Numbered from the stretch's first letter, positions 1 through 11,100 are shown. The stretch is 18,811 nucleotides of DNA from Gemmataceae bacterium (GCA_020847555.1 JADLBT010000376.1:1-18811); one strand, 5' to 3'. Made by a program: numbers and translations. The notes: a model not told the origin generated them from the sequence alone.

Positions 1-92
1 GCCGCCCGGCGGGGCTGGTTTTCTCCCTCTCTACCGGCCGCGAGCGGTTCTGAGCGCGCGTTGGCGCGCGGCTGGTGGGGTGGGGGCGCGCC

Positions 93-1091
93 TCAGCGGT
101 TGAACAGCGCGTCGTTGACGGCCATGTTGAACTGGAGGTTCACGTAACTGAAGCACTCGAGCAGGTCGCCCTGCGGGGCGCCGCCCTGCTGCGGCCAGCC
201 GTAATTCTCGACCCGGACCGGCAGCCGCGTCTGCTTGTCGAAGTAGGCGGCGGTCCGGTAGTACGGCATTTGCGGGTGCCGCTCGGTCCGCGCCACCTCG
301 ACCCGGATGCAGCGCCGCTGGGCGTAGTCGTACTCGGCCGCCTGGACGCGCGCCTTGCCCGTCTGCCGGTCGAAGGCCCAGGCATTCGCCAGCTGCTCGA
401 TCAGGTTGCCGATGCCCGTCTCGGTGATGGTGTGGTTGCTGTGCTCCAGGACGCGCGGGTCGCGCGTGTCGATCGAGATGAATTTGTTGCCGACGAACAT
501 GGCGCCGATTCCCTTGACCGGGTGGACGCGCATCTTGTTCTCGTTGCGGCCGTGGACGTACGCAACCTCCTGGCCGACCAGATCCTTCGGCCCGAGCCAT
601 TTCATGTAGACGCTGAACGGCTGGGTCCGGAACGTCAGGGCGATGACGTTCTCCGGCTTGAGCTGACCGCGGACGCGCTCCTGCGAGATCAGCATGCAGG
701 TGTAGGTCTGGACGCGCTGGTACATCTGCCGCGCCTCGGCGATCAGACGCAGCGGTTCGTCGAGCGGGCTCTGGGGGGCGGTCGCCGCCGGCGGAGCCTG
801 GGCCGGGGCCGGTTTGGTCCCCCGGGGGCCGGGCGGCTGCTGGCCGGGGGCGGGCTGGCCGCCGAAAACGCCGGCCGGCGGCTGGCCGGGGTAGATCGGA
901 CGGGCGGGTTGCTGGCCGCCGGCCGGGGGCTGGGTCGCGGCAGCTGGGCCGGCACCGTCGGGCCACAGCCACAGGGCGCCGCCCACGACCAGGCCGATTC
1001 CGAACAGCCCGGCCAGCCAGTACGGCTGCCAGCTGCGGGCGCGGGACGGTCGGTCCGGCGTGCGACGGCGGCAACCGATGAGACTTGGCAT
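93..1091 (-). CDS. DUF1571 domain protein, membrane-anchored
   Basis: 332 residues. A short basic N-terminus is followed by one hydrophobic segment at about residues 26-43, then a Pro/Gln/Gly/Ala-rich linker (about 44-108). A folded domain follows to the end (about 112-331), which I recognise as DUF1571, a family found mainly in planctomycetes and of unknown biochemical role. Recognisable stretches are the YTCMLISQERV segment, the YMKWLGPKDLVGQEV segment and NHTITETGIGNLIE. The layout suggests a protein tethered to the inner membrane with its domain outside the cytoplasm (inference). The ATG at 1091 is supported by a strong ribosome binding site, GGAGGA at 1098-1103, six bases upstream. It diverges from the metallo-hydrolase at 1593, with a 501-base gap between them. 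The family call is fairly sure; the function is unknown. Confidence 0.85.
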   Translation of the reverse strand: MPSLIGCRRRTPDRPSRARSWQPYWLAGLFGIGLVVGGALWLWPDGAGPAAATQPPAGGQQPARPIYPGQPPAGVFGGQPAPGQQPPGPRGTKPAPAQAPPAATAPQSPLDEPLRLIAEARQMYQRVQTYTCMLISQERVRGQLKPENVIALTFRTQPFSVYMKWLGPKDLVGQEVAYVHGRNENKMRVHPVKGIGAMFVGNKFISIDTRDPRVLEHSNHTITETGIGNLIEQLANAWAFDRQTGKARVQAAEYDYAQRRCIRVEVARTERHPQMPYYRTAAYFDKQTRLPVRVENYGWPQQGGAPQGDLLECFSYVNLQFNMAVNDALFNR

Positions 1092-1322
1092 CTGTTTTCC
1101 TCCGGAGTGGTCTCCGCCGCGCGGAACCCCGCCCGGCGCGAGTGCGGATCAGGATGAACGGACGGACGGGCGCAGAGGTGCCGAGTCAAGGTGCGAGCGG
1201 CTAACCAAGCAACCGCCGTACCAATCGCGGCCGGCGGCGGTCGAAGCCTATTGAAGTGCTGGAACGGGAAGGAGTTGCTGTTACACCGCACCGCGCCACG
1301 GGTTGACCGGGCGGGCCGCATG

Positions 1323-1544
1323 TTGCACGATTTACAAAGCGGTGAAGTAAACTTTCCCCGCCCGCCTGGCCTCGCCGAAGAGGTTTCGCGCAAAGGCGCC
1401 AGGAGCGCAAAGACCGACGACCGACCGGCGGGCGCTTCTTGGCGCTCCCGGCGCCTTTGCGCGAAACTCCTGGCGACGGTCGCGCCCAGATCTCTCGCTC
1501 GCGCTTCGGGCTCGGCTCCGGGTGTGGCGGTTGTATGATTTACA
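1323..1544. repeat. Pair of 14-base direct repeats
   Basis: TTGCACGATTTACA at 1323-1336 and TTGTATGATTTACA at 1531-1544 differ at only two positions and both continue into an A/G-rich stretch. They lie on either side of the inverted repeat at 1383-1467. They could be a duplicated regulator site, remnants of an insertion event, or chance. They are AT-richer than their surroundings, which makes them stand out in this GC-rich sequence. Confidence 0.4.
1383..1467. repeat. 26-bp inverted repeat (cgcaaaggcgcc type)
   Basis: The arm at 1383-1408 (starting GTTTCGCGCAAAGGCGCC) is the reverse complement of 1442-1467 with a single mismatch, leaving a 33-base spacer. From memory, repeats built on the theme GCAAAGGCGC...GCGCAAAG are widespread intergenic elements in planctomycetes and some other bacteria. 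It is not followed by a T tract on either strand, so it is better described as a dispersed palindromic repeat than as a terminator. Confidence 0.8.
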
Positions 1545-1592
1545 GAAGGGCCGACGACGCGGAACGGCTCACCAGTTGCTGGGCGACGAACC

Positions 1593-2258
1593 ATGCATAG
1601 CCGCTTGCAGATTCATACGGTCGTGTCGATGCCCTTCCAGGAGAACACGTACCTGGTGTGGCGGGACGACCGTTCCGAGGCGCTGGCGATCGATCCGGGC
1701 CTGGAACCGGGCGCGCTCCTCGACTTCCTGCGCGACCGGCAACTCGCCGTCGCGGCCGTCCTGAACACGCACGGCCACGTCGATCACATCGCCGGCAACG
1801 CTGCCGTCAAGCAGGCGTTCCCGGCCGCGCCGCTCCTCATCGGGACGGGCGACGCAATCATGCTGACCGACCCGGCGACGAACCTGAGCGCGTTCCTCGG
1901 CGAGTCGGTCGTCAGCCCGCCGGCCGACCGACTGCTGCGCGACGGCGATGTGGTCGAGGCGGCCGGCCTCCGACTGGAGGTACTCGACCTGCCGGGCCAC
2001 TCTCCTGGGCACGTCGTGTTCGTGTACCGCGGTGAGCCGGTCGTCGTCTTCAGCGGGGATGTGCTGATGCGCGGCAGCGTCGGCCGCACCGACTTCCCAG
2101 GCGGGGACACCGAGCAACTGCTGACCGGCATCCGCACCCGGTTGTTCACCCTGCCGCCGGACACGGTCGTTTATTCCGGCCACGGCCCGGTGACGACGGT
2201 CGGCCACGAGCAGCGCACCAACCCGTTCGTCGGCGATTGCGCCCGATTGCGATTCTAG
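1593..2258 (+). CDS. MBL-fold metallo-hydrolase, glyoxalase II-like
   Basis: 221 residues, a complete small metallo-beta-lactamase-fold hydrolase of the hydroxyacylglutathione hydrolase-like group. The metal-binding set is intact: THGHVDH at 59-65 (His60, His62, Asp64, His65), His136 in LPGHSPGH, Asp156 in FSGDVL and His197 in YSGHGPVT. The N-terminal PFQENTYLV strand at 14-22 is typical of the family. These residues should bind two metal ions and hydrolyse a thioester or related substrate in the cytoplasm; the real substrate cannot be told from sequence. The ATG at 1593 keeps the whole first strand, but its ribosome binding site is weak. The gene stands alone: divergent from the DUF1571 gene and convergent with the DUF1559 gene 53 bases downstream, with no clear terminator between them. 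Confidence 0.88.
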   Translation: MHSRLQIHTVVSMPFQENTYLVWRDDRSEALAIDPGLEPGALLDFLRDRQLAVAAVLNTHGHVDHIAGNAAVKQAFPAAPLLIGTGDAIMLTDPATNLSAFLGESVVSPPADRLLRDGDVVEAAGLRLEVLDLPGHSPGHVVFVYRGEPVVVFSGDVLMRGSVGRTDFPGGDTEQLLTGIRTRLFTLPPDTVVYSGHGPVTTVGHEQRTNPFVGDCARLRF

Positions 2259-2311
2259 CGCGTGTTGCGAGCGGGTGCAGCGGGCCGGTCCGGGGCCGCT
2301 TCCGGCAGGTT

Positions 2312-3256
2312 TCAGGGGACGTCACCGCCGAGAACCTCACCGCCCTTGACGGTGGCGAGGGCGCGGTAGAGGGAAAGGTCGATCGAGTCGCCGACGAAGC
2401 GCACTGAGGCGTCCGCGAACGCGAAGTGCAGGCCGCCGGTGTGCCGACTCCGGAACGAGAATGCCTGCGTGAAGTCGGACGGCCTCACCGTCGGCGGTGG
2501 GTTCAGGCCGTGGTTCGGCGGGATGGCGCAGGTGGCGTTCGCATTGCCGGCGTAGGGCCAGGCGCACCACTGGTTCATGCCTGGGATGGCCTCGCCGATC
2601 AGGAACGTGGTACTCGTGCCGTCCGTGATGCTCGCGATTCGCAGCTTGTTCGCGGTATCGTTGCGGTAGAAGATGCCGTTCCCGCGGTCCAGGCCGTTGC
2701 CGTTGAAGGTGCCGTCGGCGTCGGCGACGGTCCGGTGGGCGAACGGCCCCCATTTCCAGTTGGCCCCGCTGCACCCCTGGTAGTTGGTCAGCCCGATCGG
2801 CACGCCGGCCAGGTCGCTGCGATCGGTCCGGGTGCCCTCGGCCGCGGCGTCGTCGCTCGGGCAAAGCAGGACGGGAATCACCTTTGTGGCGGCCGAGACG
2901 TTACCCAGACCCGGCTGCGCGGCCTTGACGGCGGGCTGAGCGGCCAGGTTGCCGCGCGCGTACAGCGTGCCCTGTTCGAGGTTGGGGAGGAGTTTCGCGA
3001 TCCAGCTCCACTGGCCGGGGACGGCGTTCGGGTTGCAGCAGCCGCCGTTGCGCGGGAAGTGCCGGTAGCTGTCGTGGCAGCCGTGGACGGCCAGGGCGAG
3101 CTGCTTGAGGTTGTTCTGGCACCGGGCGCGGTTGGCCGCCTCGCGCACCTTCTGCACGGCCGGCAGGAGCAGCCCGATCAGCACGCCGAGGATCGCGAGC
3201 ACCACCAGCAGCTCAAGCAGCGTGAACCCACGTCTGGCTGGGCGAGGTGGTGGCAC
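2312..3256 (-). CDS. DUF1559 protein with type IV pilin-like N-terminus
   Basis: 314 residues from the chosen start. The N-terminus has a short basic leader, then G-FTLLE at 10-15 (prepilin peptidase site after Gly10, Glu at mature position 5) and a hydrophobic helix to about residue 32. This is the pseudopilin/type II secretion-like signature. The rest is a DUF1559 domain, a family greatly expanded in planctomycetes and of unknown precise role, probably at the cell surface or in the periplasm. The C-terminal H-x9-DG signature is present as His272...Asp282 but reads D-A rather than D-G. I chose the GTG at 3256 because AGGAG lies six bases upstream; the GTG at 3283 falls inside a palindrome and lacks such a site. 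It lies 84 bases downstream of ftsH on the same strand and may be co-transcribed, though the families are not functionally linked. Confidence 0.85.
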   Translation of the reverse strand: MPPPRPARRGFTLLELLVVLAILGVLIGLLLPAVQKVREAANRARCQNNLKQLALAVHGCHDSYRHFPRNGGCCNPNAVPGQWSWIAKLLPNLEQGTLYARGNLAAQPAVKAAQPGLGNVSAATKVIPVLLCPSDDAAAEGTRTDRSDLAGVPIGLTNYQGCSGANWKWGPFAHRTVADADGTFNGNGLDRGNGIFYRNDTANKLRIASITDGTSTTFLIGEAIPGMNQWCAWPYAGNANATCAIPPNHGLNPPPTVRPSDFTQAFSFRSRHTGGLHFAFADASVRFVGDSIDLSLYRALATVKGGEVLGGDVP

Positions 3257-3262
3257 GGCCCT

Positions 3263-3267
3263 CTCCT
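3263..3267 (-). promoter_or_regulatory. Ribosome binding site deciding the DUF1559 start
   Basis: On the minus strand this reads AGGAG, six bases before the GTG at 3256. It favours that internal GTG over the GTG at 3283 and gives a pilin-like leader of 10 residues. Confidence 0.6.
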
Positions 3268-3274
3268 GCGACGG

Positions 3275-3304
3275 GACGCCCACGGGCGGCGTCCCGTGGG
3301 CGTC
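3275..3304. repeat. Palindromic repeat, copy A of the 22-nt family
   Basis: Perfect 12-base arms (GACGCCCACGGG at 3275-3286 and CCCGTGGGCGTC at 3293-3304) with a six-base loop CGGCGT. The core at 3279-3300 matches the cores at 5475-5496, 16600-16621 and 16641-16662. It sits between the ftsH stop and the DUF1559 start, so it may also fold in a shared transcript. Confidence 0.8.
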
Positions 3305-3340
3305 GAAGTGGCTTCCCCCATACCATCTCCCTTGCCGCGC

Positions 3341-5353
<2,013 letters not shown>

Positions 5354-5421
5354 ATGGAAAGCTCCGTCTGAGAATCTGGTTGTGGTGGCGGCCTCGGCGG
5401 AACAGGCCGAACCGTACCTTC

Positions 5422-5427
5422 ATTCTA
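5422..5427 (-). promoter_or_regulatory. Possible -10 box upstream of ftsH
   Basis: Minus-strand TAGAAT matches the sigma-70 -10 consensus at five of six positions. It lies about 70 bases before the ftsH ATG in an unusually AT-rich patch. No good -35 hexamer is visible at 16-18 bases, so this is a weak call. Confidence 0.25.
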
Positions 5428-5474
5428 CTCAACAAATGGCGTGCCGCCCGGAGGATAGAAGAGAGGTCGCAGAG

Positions 5475-5542
5475 CCCACAGGGCGCGCCCCGTGGGGGAA
5501 GCGCCGGGCGCACCAGCCTGGAGCGCCCGGCGCTGGCGCTCC
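5475..5542. repeat. Palindromic cluster downstream of the dehydrogenase gene (copy B)
   Basis: Three nested palindromes. First, 5475-5496 is a copy of the 22-nt family (arms CCCACAGGG and CCCCGTGGG, one mismatch). Second, GCGCCGGGCGC at 5501-5511 pairs perfectly with 5523-5533. Third, GGAGCGCC at 5520-5527 pairs perfectly with GGCGCTCC at 5535-5542. The second and third share bases and so cannot form together. The cluster starts eight bases past the dehydrogenase stop codon, a terminator-like position, but there is no T tract. The stretch 5485-5501 is identical over 17 bases to 16610-16626. Confidence 0.75.
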
Positions 5543-5549
5543 GGATTGG

Positions 5550-6800
5550 TCAGAAGCGCTTCACCGTGTACGGCGCCGGGTCGAGGTGGGCCGGCCCGCC
5601 GCTCAGCATCTCCGCGACGAGCTTGCCGGTCGCTGGGGCCATCGACACCCCGAGCATGTTGTGCCCGGCCGCGATCAGCACGTTGGCCAGTTCCGGGCAG
5701 CGGTCGATGATCGGCATACCGTCATACGTCATCGGCCGCCACCCGAACCACTCCTCCTCCACCGGCTCCCTGTACGGTTCGTGCAGGTAGTGCCGCGCCC
5801 CCTCCCGCAGCAGGTCCAGCCGCTGGCGGTTAAGGGTGGCGTCATATCCGGCGAATTCCATCGTCGAGCCGAGACGATAGCCCGCGTGCAGCGGCGTGAC
5901 CGCGACCCGGTGTTCCTCGAACATCAGCGGATACGTCGGACACCGCGCCGGCCGGGCCATCGTGATCGAGTAACCCTTGCCCGGCTGGATGGGGATGCGG
6001 CAGCCGAGGTGCCGGCTCAGCAGCGGCGTCAGCGCGCCCGTCGCGAACACGAACGCATCCGCGTCCAGTTCTCCCTGCGCCGTCGCCACCGCGCGGGCGC
6101 GGCCGCCCGCGCGGACAATGCCCCGCACGGTACAGTGTTCCTGGATCGCCACGCCGCGCGCCGTCAGGACGCGCTGCCATCCCGCCATCAGGCGGTCGGG
6201 CCGCAGATGGGCGTCACGCTCGTAGAGCCAGCCGCCCGCGAGTCCCGGTTTCAGCGCGGGCTCCAGCGCGACCAGCTCGTCCGGATCGAGGCGCCGCCCG
6301 GAAACACCGAAGGACTCGCTGAGCACCCTGTCGATTTCGGCGCAGTGGTCCATGCCCGCCCGCGTCAGGAACGCGAACAACAGCCCCTTCGTCTGCCATT
6401 CGCAGTCCAGCGGCTCCGCGTCCATGAGCTGCTGGTAGAGGACGCGGGACGAGTTGAGCAGCGCCTGGATGGCGTGGCCGGCCCGCATCATGTCGCGGTG
6501 GTTGCAGCGGCGGGCGAAGTGAAAGAGCCAGCTCCACAGGTCCGGATCGAAACGCGGCTTGATCGACAGCGGGCTGTTGCGCTGCAGCATCCCCTTCAGC
6601 GCAGTCCGAAGGGCGCCGGGCGCCGCCAGCGGCAGGACGTGGCTCGGGCAGACGAAGCCGCAGTTGCCGTGCGAGCAGCCCTTGCCGAACTCGTCGCCAT
6701 CGACCACCGTTACCGCCCAGTCCGCGCGGCTCAGGTAGTAGGCGCACGCGGCGCCGACGACCCCTCCACCGACGACGATGACGCGCCGCGCGCTGCTCAT
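5550..6800 (-). CDS. FAD-dependent D-amino acid / D-hydroxyproline dehydrogenase
   Basis: 416 residues of the DAO/DadA superfamily. The N-terminal FAD-binding Rossmann fold is clear: VVGGGVVG with Gly11, Gly13 and Gly16, then the acidic residue Asp34 at the end of the second strand. The [12 protein letters not shown] segment and the C-terminal [14 protein letters not shown]...[15 protein letters not shown] are typical of DadA-like enzymes. It should oxidise a D-amino acid to the imino acid. Because it is coupled to a 4-hydroxyproline epimerase, the likely substrate is cis-4-hydroxy-D-proline, giving pyrroline-4-hydroxy-2-carboxylate (inference from context). The ATG at 6800 is chosen over the upstream TTG because it forms an ATGA overlap with the epimerase stop codon, the usual sign of translational coupling. 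The next enzymes of the pathway (deaminase, semialdehyde dehydrogenase) are not in this window. Confidence 0.87.
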   Translation of the reverse strand: MSSARRVIVVGGGVVGAACAYYLSRADWAVTVVDGDEFGKGCSHGNCGFVCPSHVLPLAAPGALRTALKGMLQRNSPLSIKPRFDPDLWSWLFHFARRCNHRDMMRAGHAIQALLNSSRVLYQQLMDAEPLDCEWQTKGLLFAFLTRAGMDHCAEIDRVLSESFGVSGRRLDPDELVALEPALKPGLAGGWLYERDAHLRPDRLMAGWQRVLTARGVAIQEHCTVRGIVRAGGRARAVATAQGELDADAFVFATGALTPLLSRHLGCRIPIQPGKGYSITMARPARCPTYPLMFEEHRVAVTPLHAGYRLGSTMEFAGYDATLNRQRLDLLREGARHYLHEPYREPVEEEWFGWRPMTYDGMPIIDRCPELANVLIAAGHNMLGVSMAPATGKLVAEMLSGGPAHLDPAPYTVKRF

Positions 6801-7744
6801 GTGCGGATACCCATGCAAAAGGGGTCGTTCGGGTCGAGGAGCAGCGTCGCCTCGGCGGTGACGTGGGCGGTCCCGGTGATGCGGGGAATGACCCGCCCCC
6901 GCTCGACGCGGGCGGTCCCCACGAAGACGCTGCCGACGATGCTCTCCTGACGCCAGAACTGCCCCTCGGACAGCTTACCGTCGGCGACGAGGCACGCGAG
7001 CTTGGCGCTGGTGCCGGTGCCGCACGGCGAGCGGTCGTAGGCTCTGCCGGGGCAGAGGACGAAGTTGCGGCCGTGGTTGCGCGGGTCGCGCGGCGGGCCG
7101 AACAGCTCGATGTGATCGATCTCCCCACCGGCGGCGCCGGCCACGCCTTCCCGTACCAGCGCCTGCCGCACGCGCCAGCTGAAAGCGGTCAGGCGCTCGA
7201 CGTTTGCCAGCTCCAGTTCCTGGCCGTGTTCGCCGACGAGGAAGAACCAGTTGCCGCCCCACGCCACGTCCCCGGTGATCGGCCCGCATCCCTCCACCGC
7301 AACGGTGACGTCCTTCGCAAGGCGGTAGCTGGGTACGTTCTCGACGGTAACGGTATTGCCGCCGGTGTACTCGAAGGCGACGGCCCCGACCGGCGTTTCC
7401 AGGCGATGACGACCGGGGCCGATGCGCCCGAGGTGGGCGAGCGTGATCGCCACGCCGATGGTGCCGTGGCCGCACATGTTGAGGTAACCGACGTTGTTGA
7501 AGAAGACCACGCCCGCGACACAGGCCGGATCGACGGGCTCACACAGCACGGCGCCGACGAGCACGTCCGACCCGCGCGGCTCGTTGACGACGGCCGAACG
7601 CAGCCAGTCGTGGCGGTCGCGCAGCGCGGCGCGGCGCTCGGCCATGTCGCCGCCGCCCAGGTCCGGCGCGCCGCCGACCACGACGCGCGTCGGCTCGCCG
7701 CCGGTGTGAGAGTCAATCACCTGAATGCGCTGCGGGGTGAGCAT
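6797..7744 (-). CDS. 4-hydroxyproline 2-epimerase (proline racemase family)
   Basis: 315 residues of the proline racemase family. Both catalytic cysteines are present: Cys91 in NMCGHGTIG and Cys241 in [12 protein letters not shown]. This pair marks racemases and epimerases; trans-3-hydroxyproline dehydratases of the same family have Thr at the second site. The N-terminal [10 protein letters not shown] motif is also typical. Likely reaction: trans-4-hydroxy-L-proline to cis-4-hydroxy-D-proline in the cytoplasm. Proline racemase activity is the alternative, but the MCGHGTIG context and the adjacent D-amino acid dehydrogenase favour the hydroxyproline enzyme. The ATG at 7744 starts just before the first conserved strand; the GTG at 7780 would add 12 unconserved residues. 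No strong ribosome binding site is seen. First gene of a two-gene unit, divergent from the MscS gene. Confidence 0.88.
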   Translation of the reverse strand: MLTPQRIQVIDSHTGGEPTRVVVGGAPDLGGGDMAERRAALRDRHDWLRSAVVNEPRGSDVLVGAVLCEPVDPACVAGVVFFNNVGYLNMCGHGTIGVAITLAHLGRIGPGRHRLETPVGAVAFEYTGGNTVTVENVPSYRLAKDVTVAVEGCGPITGDVAWGGNWFFLVGEHGQELELANVERLTAFSWRVRQALVREGVAGAAGGEIDHIELFGPPRDPRNHGRNFVLCPGRAYDRSPCGTGTSAKLACLVADGKLSEGQFWRQESIVGSVFVGTARVERGRVIPRITGTAHVTAEATLLLDPNDPFCMGIRT

Positions 7745-7887
7745 GGGTGTCCGGGGAAGCCGCGGGAACGGGCCGCACACGGGCAGCGTGGGTCGCGGGT
7801 ATTCTCGCCCACAAGGCCCAATTTACGCCGCGCGGTCCGGGTCTTCCAGGGGCGGGCCGCCCGCCGCGGTTAGTTGCGCCTTCTTCT

Positions 7888-7910
7888 CCCTCTCCCCTTG
7901 TGGGAGAGGG
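7888..7910. repeat. Stem-loop of the ccctctccc/gggagaggg type
   Basis: CCCTCTCCC at 7888-7896 pairs perfectly with GGGAGAGGG at 7902-7910 around a five-base loop. Palindromes of this sequence are, from memory, common REP-like intergenic repeats in many GC-rich bacteria. It lies upstream of both neighbouring genes, so it is not a terminator for either. Confidence 0.7.
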
Positions 7911-7977
7911 GGGAAAGGCCCAGCGCAACCGTGTCCACACGCGGCGGGGGGGGCGGCGGCCTGGAACGGCTTTGGGC

Positions 7978-8006
7978 TTGACTCCCGTTCAGTCGGCACC
8001 GAACAT
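7978..8006 (+). promoter_or_regulatory. Possible sigma-70 promoter for the MscS gene
   Basis: TTGACT at 7978-7983 is close to the -35 consensus (five of six). Seventeen bases later GAACAT at 8001-8006 matches the -10 consensus at three of six, including the key A and final T. A start of transcription here would leave a leader of about 145 bases to the chosen ATG, or almost none to the ATG at 8024. Weak prediction. Confidence 0.3.
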
Positions 8007-8158
8007 CGAGCGAGAGGCGGGTAATGCACCCCGTCCGGCCCTGCTCCACACCCCGGAAACCGTCTCCGCAGGTTGCGCCGGGGAAGGAAGTAAGCGAGCG
8101 CCGGATTCCACTGGCCCGGGGGCGGTTTTCGCCAGCCCGGAACACGAGCCCCATCGTC

Positions 8159-11100
8159 ATGTTTGTACCACTCCGCTCCCCTGTTTCCTCCGCGGGCCGG
8201 CGTGCCTGGCTCGCGCGGGCCGCCCTGCTGACCGCCGTGGTCGGGTTCTTCTCTCCCGGCGACGCGCGCCCGGACGCCCCGCGGGAAGCCGACAAGTCCA
8301 GGCTGCCCGAGGCGAAGAAGGTCGAACTCCACCGATTAACGAACGAGGAACTGCTCAAGCAGGTGGACGCGAGATACAGCGCGGCGTCCCTGGATTACCT
8401 GGCCCAGTTCCGCGCCCTCGCGACCGCCGAGGCGCTGTTCGAGGAGGTGCGCGGGCAAACCGACGCGGTGAAAGACGCCCCGCCCCCAGGCGCCGACCGC
8501 CCTCCTGGTGAGGACGCGGCCAAGAAGGCGGTGGACGCGGCCCGGGCGAGGCAGGACGTGGTGCGGCGCCGGCTGAAACTCGTCCAGGGCCAGAAGGCGC
8601 TGCTGGACCGCATCACGACCGGGCTGGAGGCGTGCCGGTCCGCTGCGGTGGCGTTTCAGAACGCCCTGGACGACCTGAAAGGTTACGCGCTGGAGGGTAG
8701 CCTCCGGGTGAAGGACGGTTCGCTCACGGAGGACCGATTGCCGGAACGACTGAGGGCCGACTTCCTGAAGAAAAAGAAGGCCGAACTGGCGGACGAGGTG
8801 GCCGGGCTGACGGCGAAGTCGGCCGACGTGCAGCGGCGGCAGGAGGCGGTCGGGCAGCTGTGGGACGGGGCGAACAAGGCGGCCCTCGCCGCCGACGCCG
8901 ACGTGGTGGAGGAATCGCGGCGGCTCGGCCGGGAGCAGCAGCGGCAGAAACTGGAGAAGGGGATCGCCGGGAAGAACCCGGACGATCTGGTCGCGGAGCT
9001 AGAGCGACTGGTCGAGGAGGGCGCCGGCCTGAAGGGGACCTACGAGCTGGCCCTGAGCAAGTTCACCGCCCGCGCGAAGGCCGCCGCCCGGCTGCAGGCC
9101 GAGGTCGAGGCCCTCAAACAACCGGACGCGAAGATCCCGCAGCTCACGCGCGCGGAGGACGTCGAGACGGCGGCGAAGGCGATCCAGGAGCTGATCGCCT
9201 TTTACGCCGCCCGGAAGGAGAAGCTTGAGGGGCTGCGCGCCGCCCTCGCCGAACTTGCTCGCGAAGGCGGCGAGTTCGAGGCCGATGCCGCCGTGTCCGA
9301 GGAGCACCTGTTCAAGATGCAGGTGCTGGCCGAGCTGCTGAAAAAGATGGGTGTCCCTGACGGCCGGCTGCCGGCGAAGGGACGGGCCGCCAAACTCGGC
9401 GCGGCGGCGGCCCGCCAGAAGAAGGATGCCGCCGCCGTCCGGGCGGCGACCGAGAAGGCCCGGGCCGAACTCGCGCTGCTCGACCGCCAGCTGCCCGAGG
9501 CGGCCACGGCCGGGGACGCGGCGGCGAAGCAACTCGCGAGCCTCAAGGAGTCGCGGGACGTCACCCTCGCGGCCCTGGAGTGGGAGGGCCGGCTCAAGGG
9601 GATGACCGGCCCGCAGATCGTCGAGACGTTCGCCGCGGCGCGCAAGGGCCTCGCCGACCGGCTGAATAAACTCAAGGGGGAGGCAGAGGTCTACGCCAGG
9701 GCCGACGCCGCCGCCGCGGAGGCCAGAGCCCGGCTGGACGCGCTGAACGACCCGTTCCTGCGCGCGGCCGAGGAGCAGGGCCAGGCGGAGAAGCAGAAGA
9801 TCCTCGGCGAGCTGCGCAAGGAGGCGGGGCTCGAGCGCGTGGCCGGCGCCCCCGCCCCGACCCCCCCACCAGCCGGCGACCCGAGGAAGCCGGAGCCGGA
9901 GAAGAAGCCCGCGCCCCCCGATACCCGAACCGAGCTGGAGAAGGCGACCGAGCGCCTGACCGGGTTCCAGCAGCTGCTGGCCGGGCGCGTGCGCGTCCTC
10001 GACGAACGGGAGGCGAAGCAGAAGGAACTCCTGGCCGCCCTCGCCGCCCTCGAACAGAGCGCCGCCGCGTACTCGAAGGCACTCGCCGACGCCCGCCTTC
10101 TCGCCCTGCGGTCGAGCGCCGCGGCGGTCGAGCTGAAGCAGCGCCTCGGCCGCGGCGACCTGGCCGCCGACGCGGTCCCCGAGGGGGTCACGGATGCCCT
10201 GCGGCTGGCAACGCGGACGAAACTCGACGCGGCCGCGACCGCGGTCCTGAACGCCGTCCAGCAACTCCGGCAGACGCGCGACCAGCTCCTCCGCAAGGAT
10301 CCGGACGCCGACGCGCTGGCGGCGGCGACGAAGGATCTGCTGACGGCCGTCGGCAAGCGCCTCGACCTGCTCGCCGACCTGCGGCGGCTGGCCGCCGATT
10401 ACCGGCGGGAGAAGCCGAACCGCCCGCCGTCCGAGGTGAAGCGCCTGGAGCAGCGCGCCGCCGAGCGGCAGGACGACGACTCGTCCGTCTGGGACACCCT
10501 GCTCGGCATCGACACCTCCACCTCCGGGAAGACGCTCGCGGAGCTGCTCGAGACGTATTACCGCGAGCTGACGGAGAGCGAGGAGAAGCAGGAGAACCTG
10601 GCCCGGCAGCGCGAGAAGGTCGAGAAGCTGGTCGAGCTGACGCGGCAGGAGACGACCGCGCTGGCGCGCGTCCGGCCGCTCCTTGACCGGCAGCTGGCTC
10701 GCCTCGAGGCGGCCCGGGAGGAAGAGGTGGTCCTCGCCCGCGCCCGGCTGCGGCCGGACCGGGCGGAGGAACTGCTCAAGACCTACCAGACCCGGACCGG
10801 CCGGCTCCTCCCCAGGCCGGCCCCGGTCGCGGACAAGGATAAAGGCGAGAAGGTCGAGGAATTCGCCCGGCTCCTGTTCGAGCGGCACGTCACGGTCGAG
10901 GCGGCCCGAAAGTGGGACGAGGTGCTCGGCACCCGCACCGGCCCGACCGGCGTCAAGGCCGAGGCCGGGGTGTACCAGGACGAACTCACGAGCCTGAACG
11001 CCACGTCGGCCGCCAACGTGCGCCGCGTCAGGGCTCTCACAGGCGGGGACGGGCAGGGCGCTGTGACCGGCGGCGAGATCGGGCGGACCCGGGACGAGCT

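Larger units (their letters stand above)
1092..1592. other. Divergent intergenic region with repeats, no gene seen
   Basis: This gap separates two divergently transcribed genes and should hold both promoters. I see no convincing coding region; the short ORFs here cross an inverted repeat and resemble no family. It contains a 26-bp inverted repeat (1383-1467) and a pair of near-identical 14-base direct repeats (1323-1336 and 1531-1544). TATGAT at 1534-1539 resembles a sigma-70 -10 box for the plus-strand gene, but no matching -35 box lies 16-18 bases upstream, so I do not call a promoter. Confidence 0.6.
7745..8158. other. Divergent intergenic region, no gene seen
   Basis: This gap of about 414 bases lies between the epimerase and MscS genes and should hold both promoters. 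It contains a 9-bp stem-loop (7888-7910) and a possible promoter for the plus-strand gene (7978-8006). No tRNA, small RNA or other protein gene could be recognised. The part from 8024 onward could be coding if the MscS gene begins at the earlier ATG. Confidence 0.55.

Noticed and set aside
1..92. Small palindrome cgcgcg-ttgg-cgcgcg (55-70) after the DUF1571 stop as a terminator
   Set aside because: The stem is only six bases of alternating CG, common by chance here, with no T tract.
1191..1538. 115-codon open frame in the DUF1571/metallo-hydrolase gap
   Set aside because: It translates through the inverted repeat and one of the direct repeats, lacks a ribosome binding site and resembles no protein.
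7888..7910. Stem-loop considered as a transcription terminator
   Set aside because: It lies upstream of both flanking divergent genes and has no T tract.
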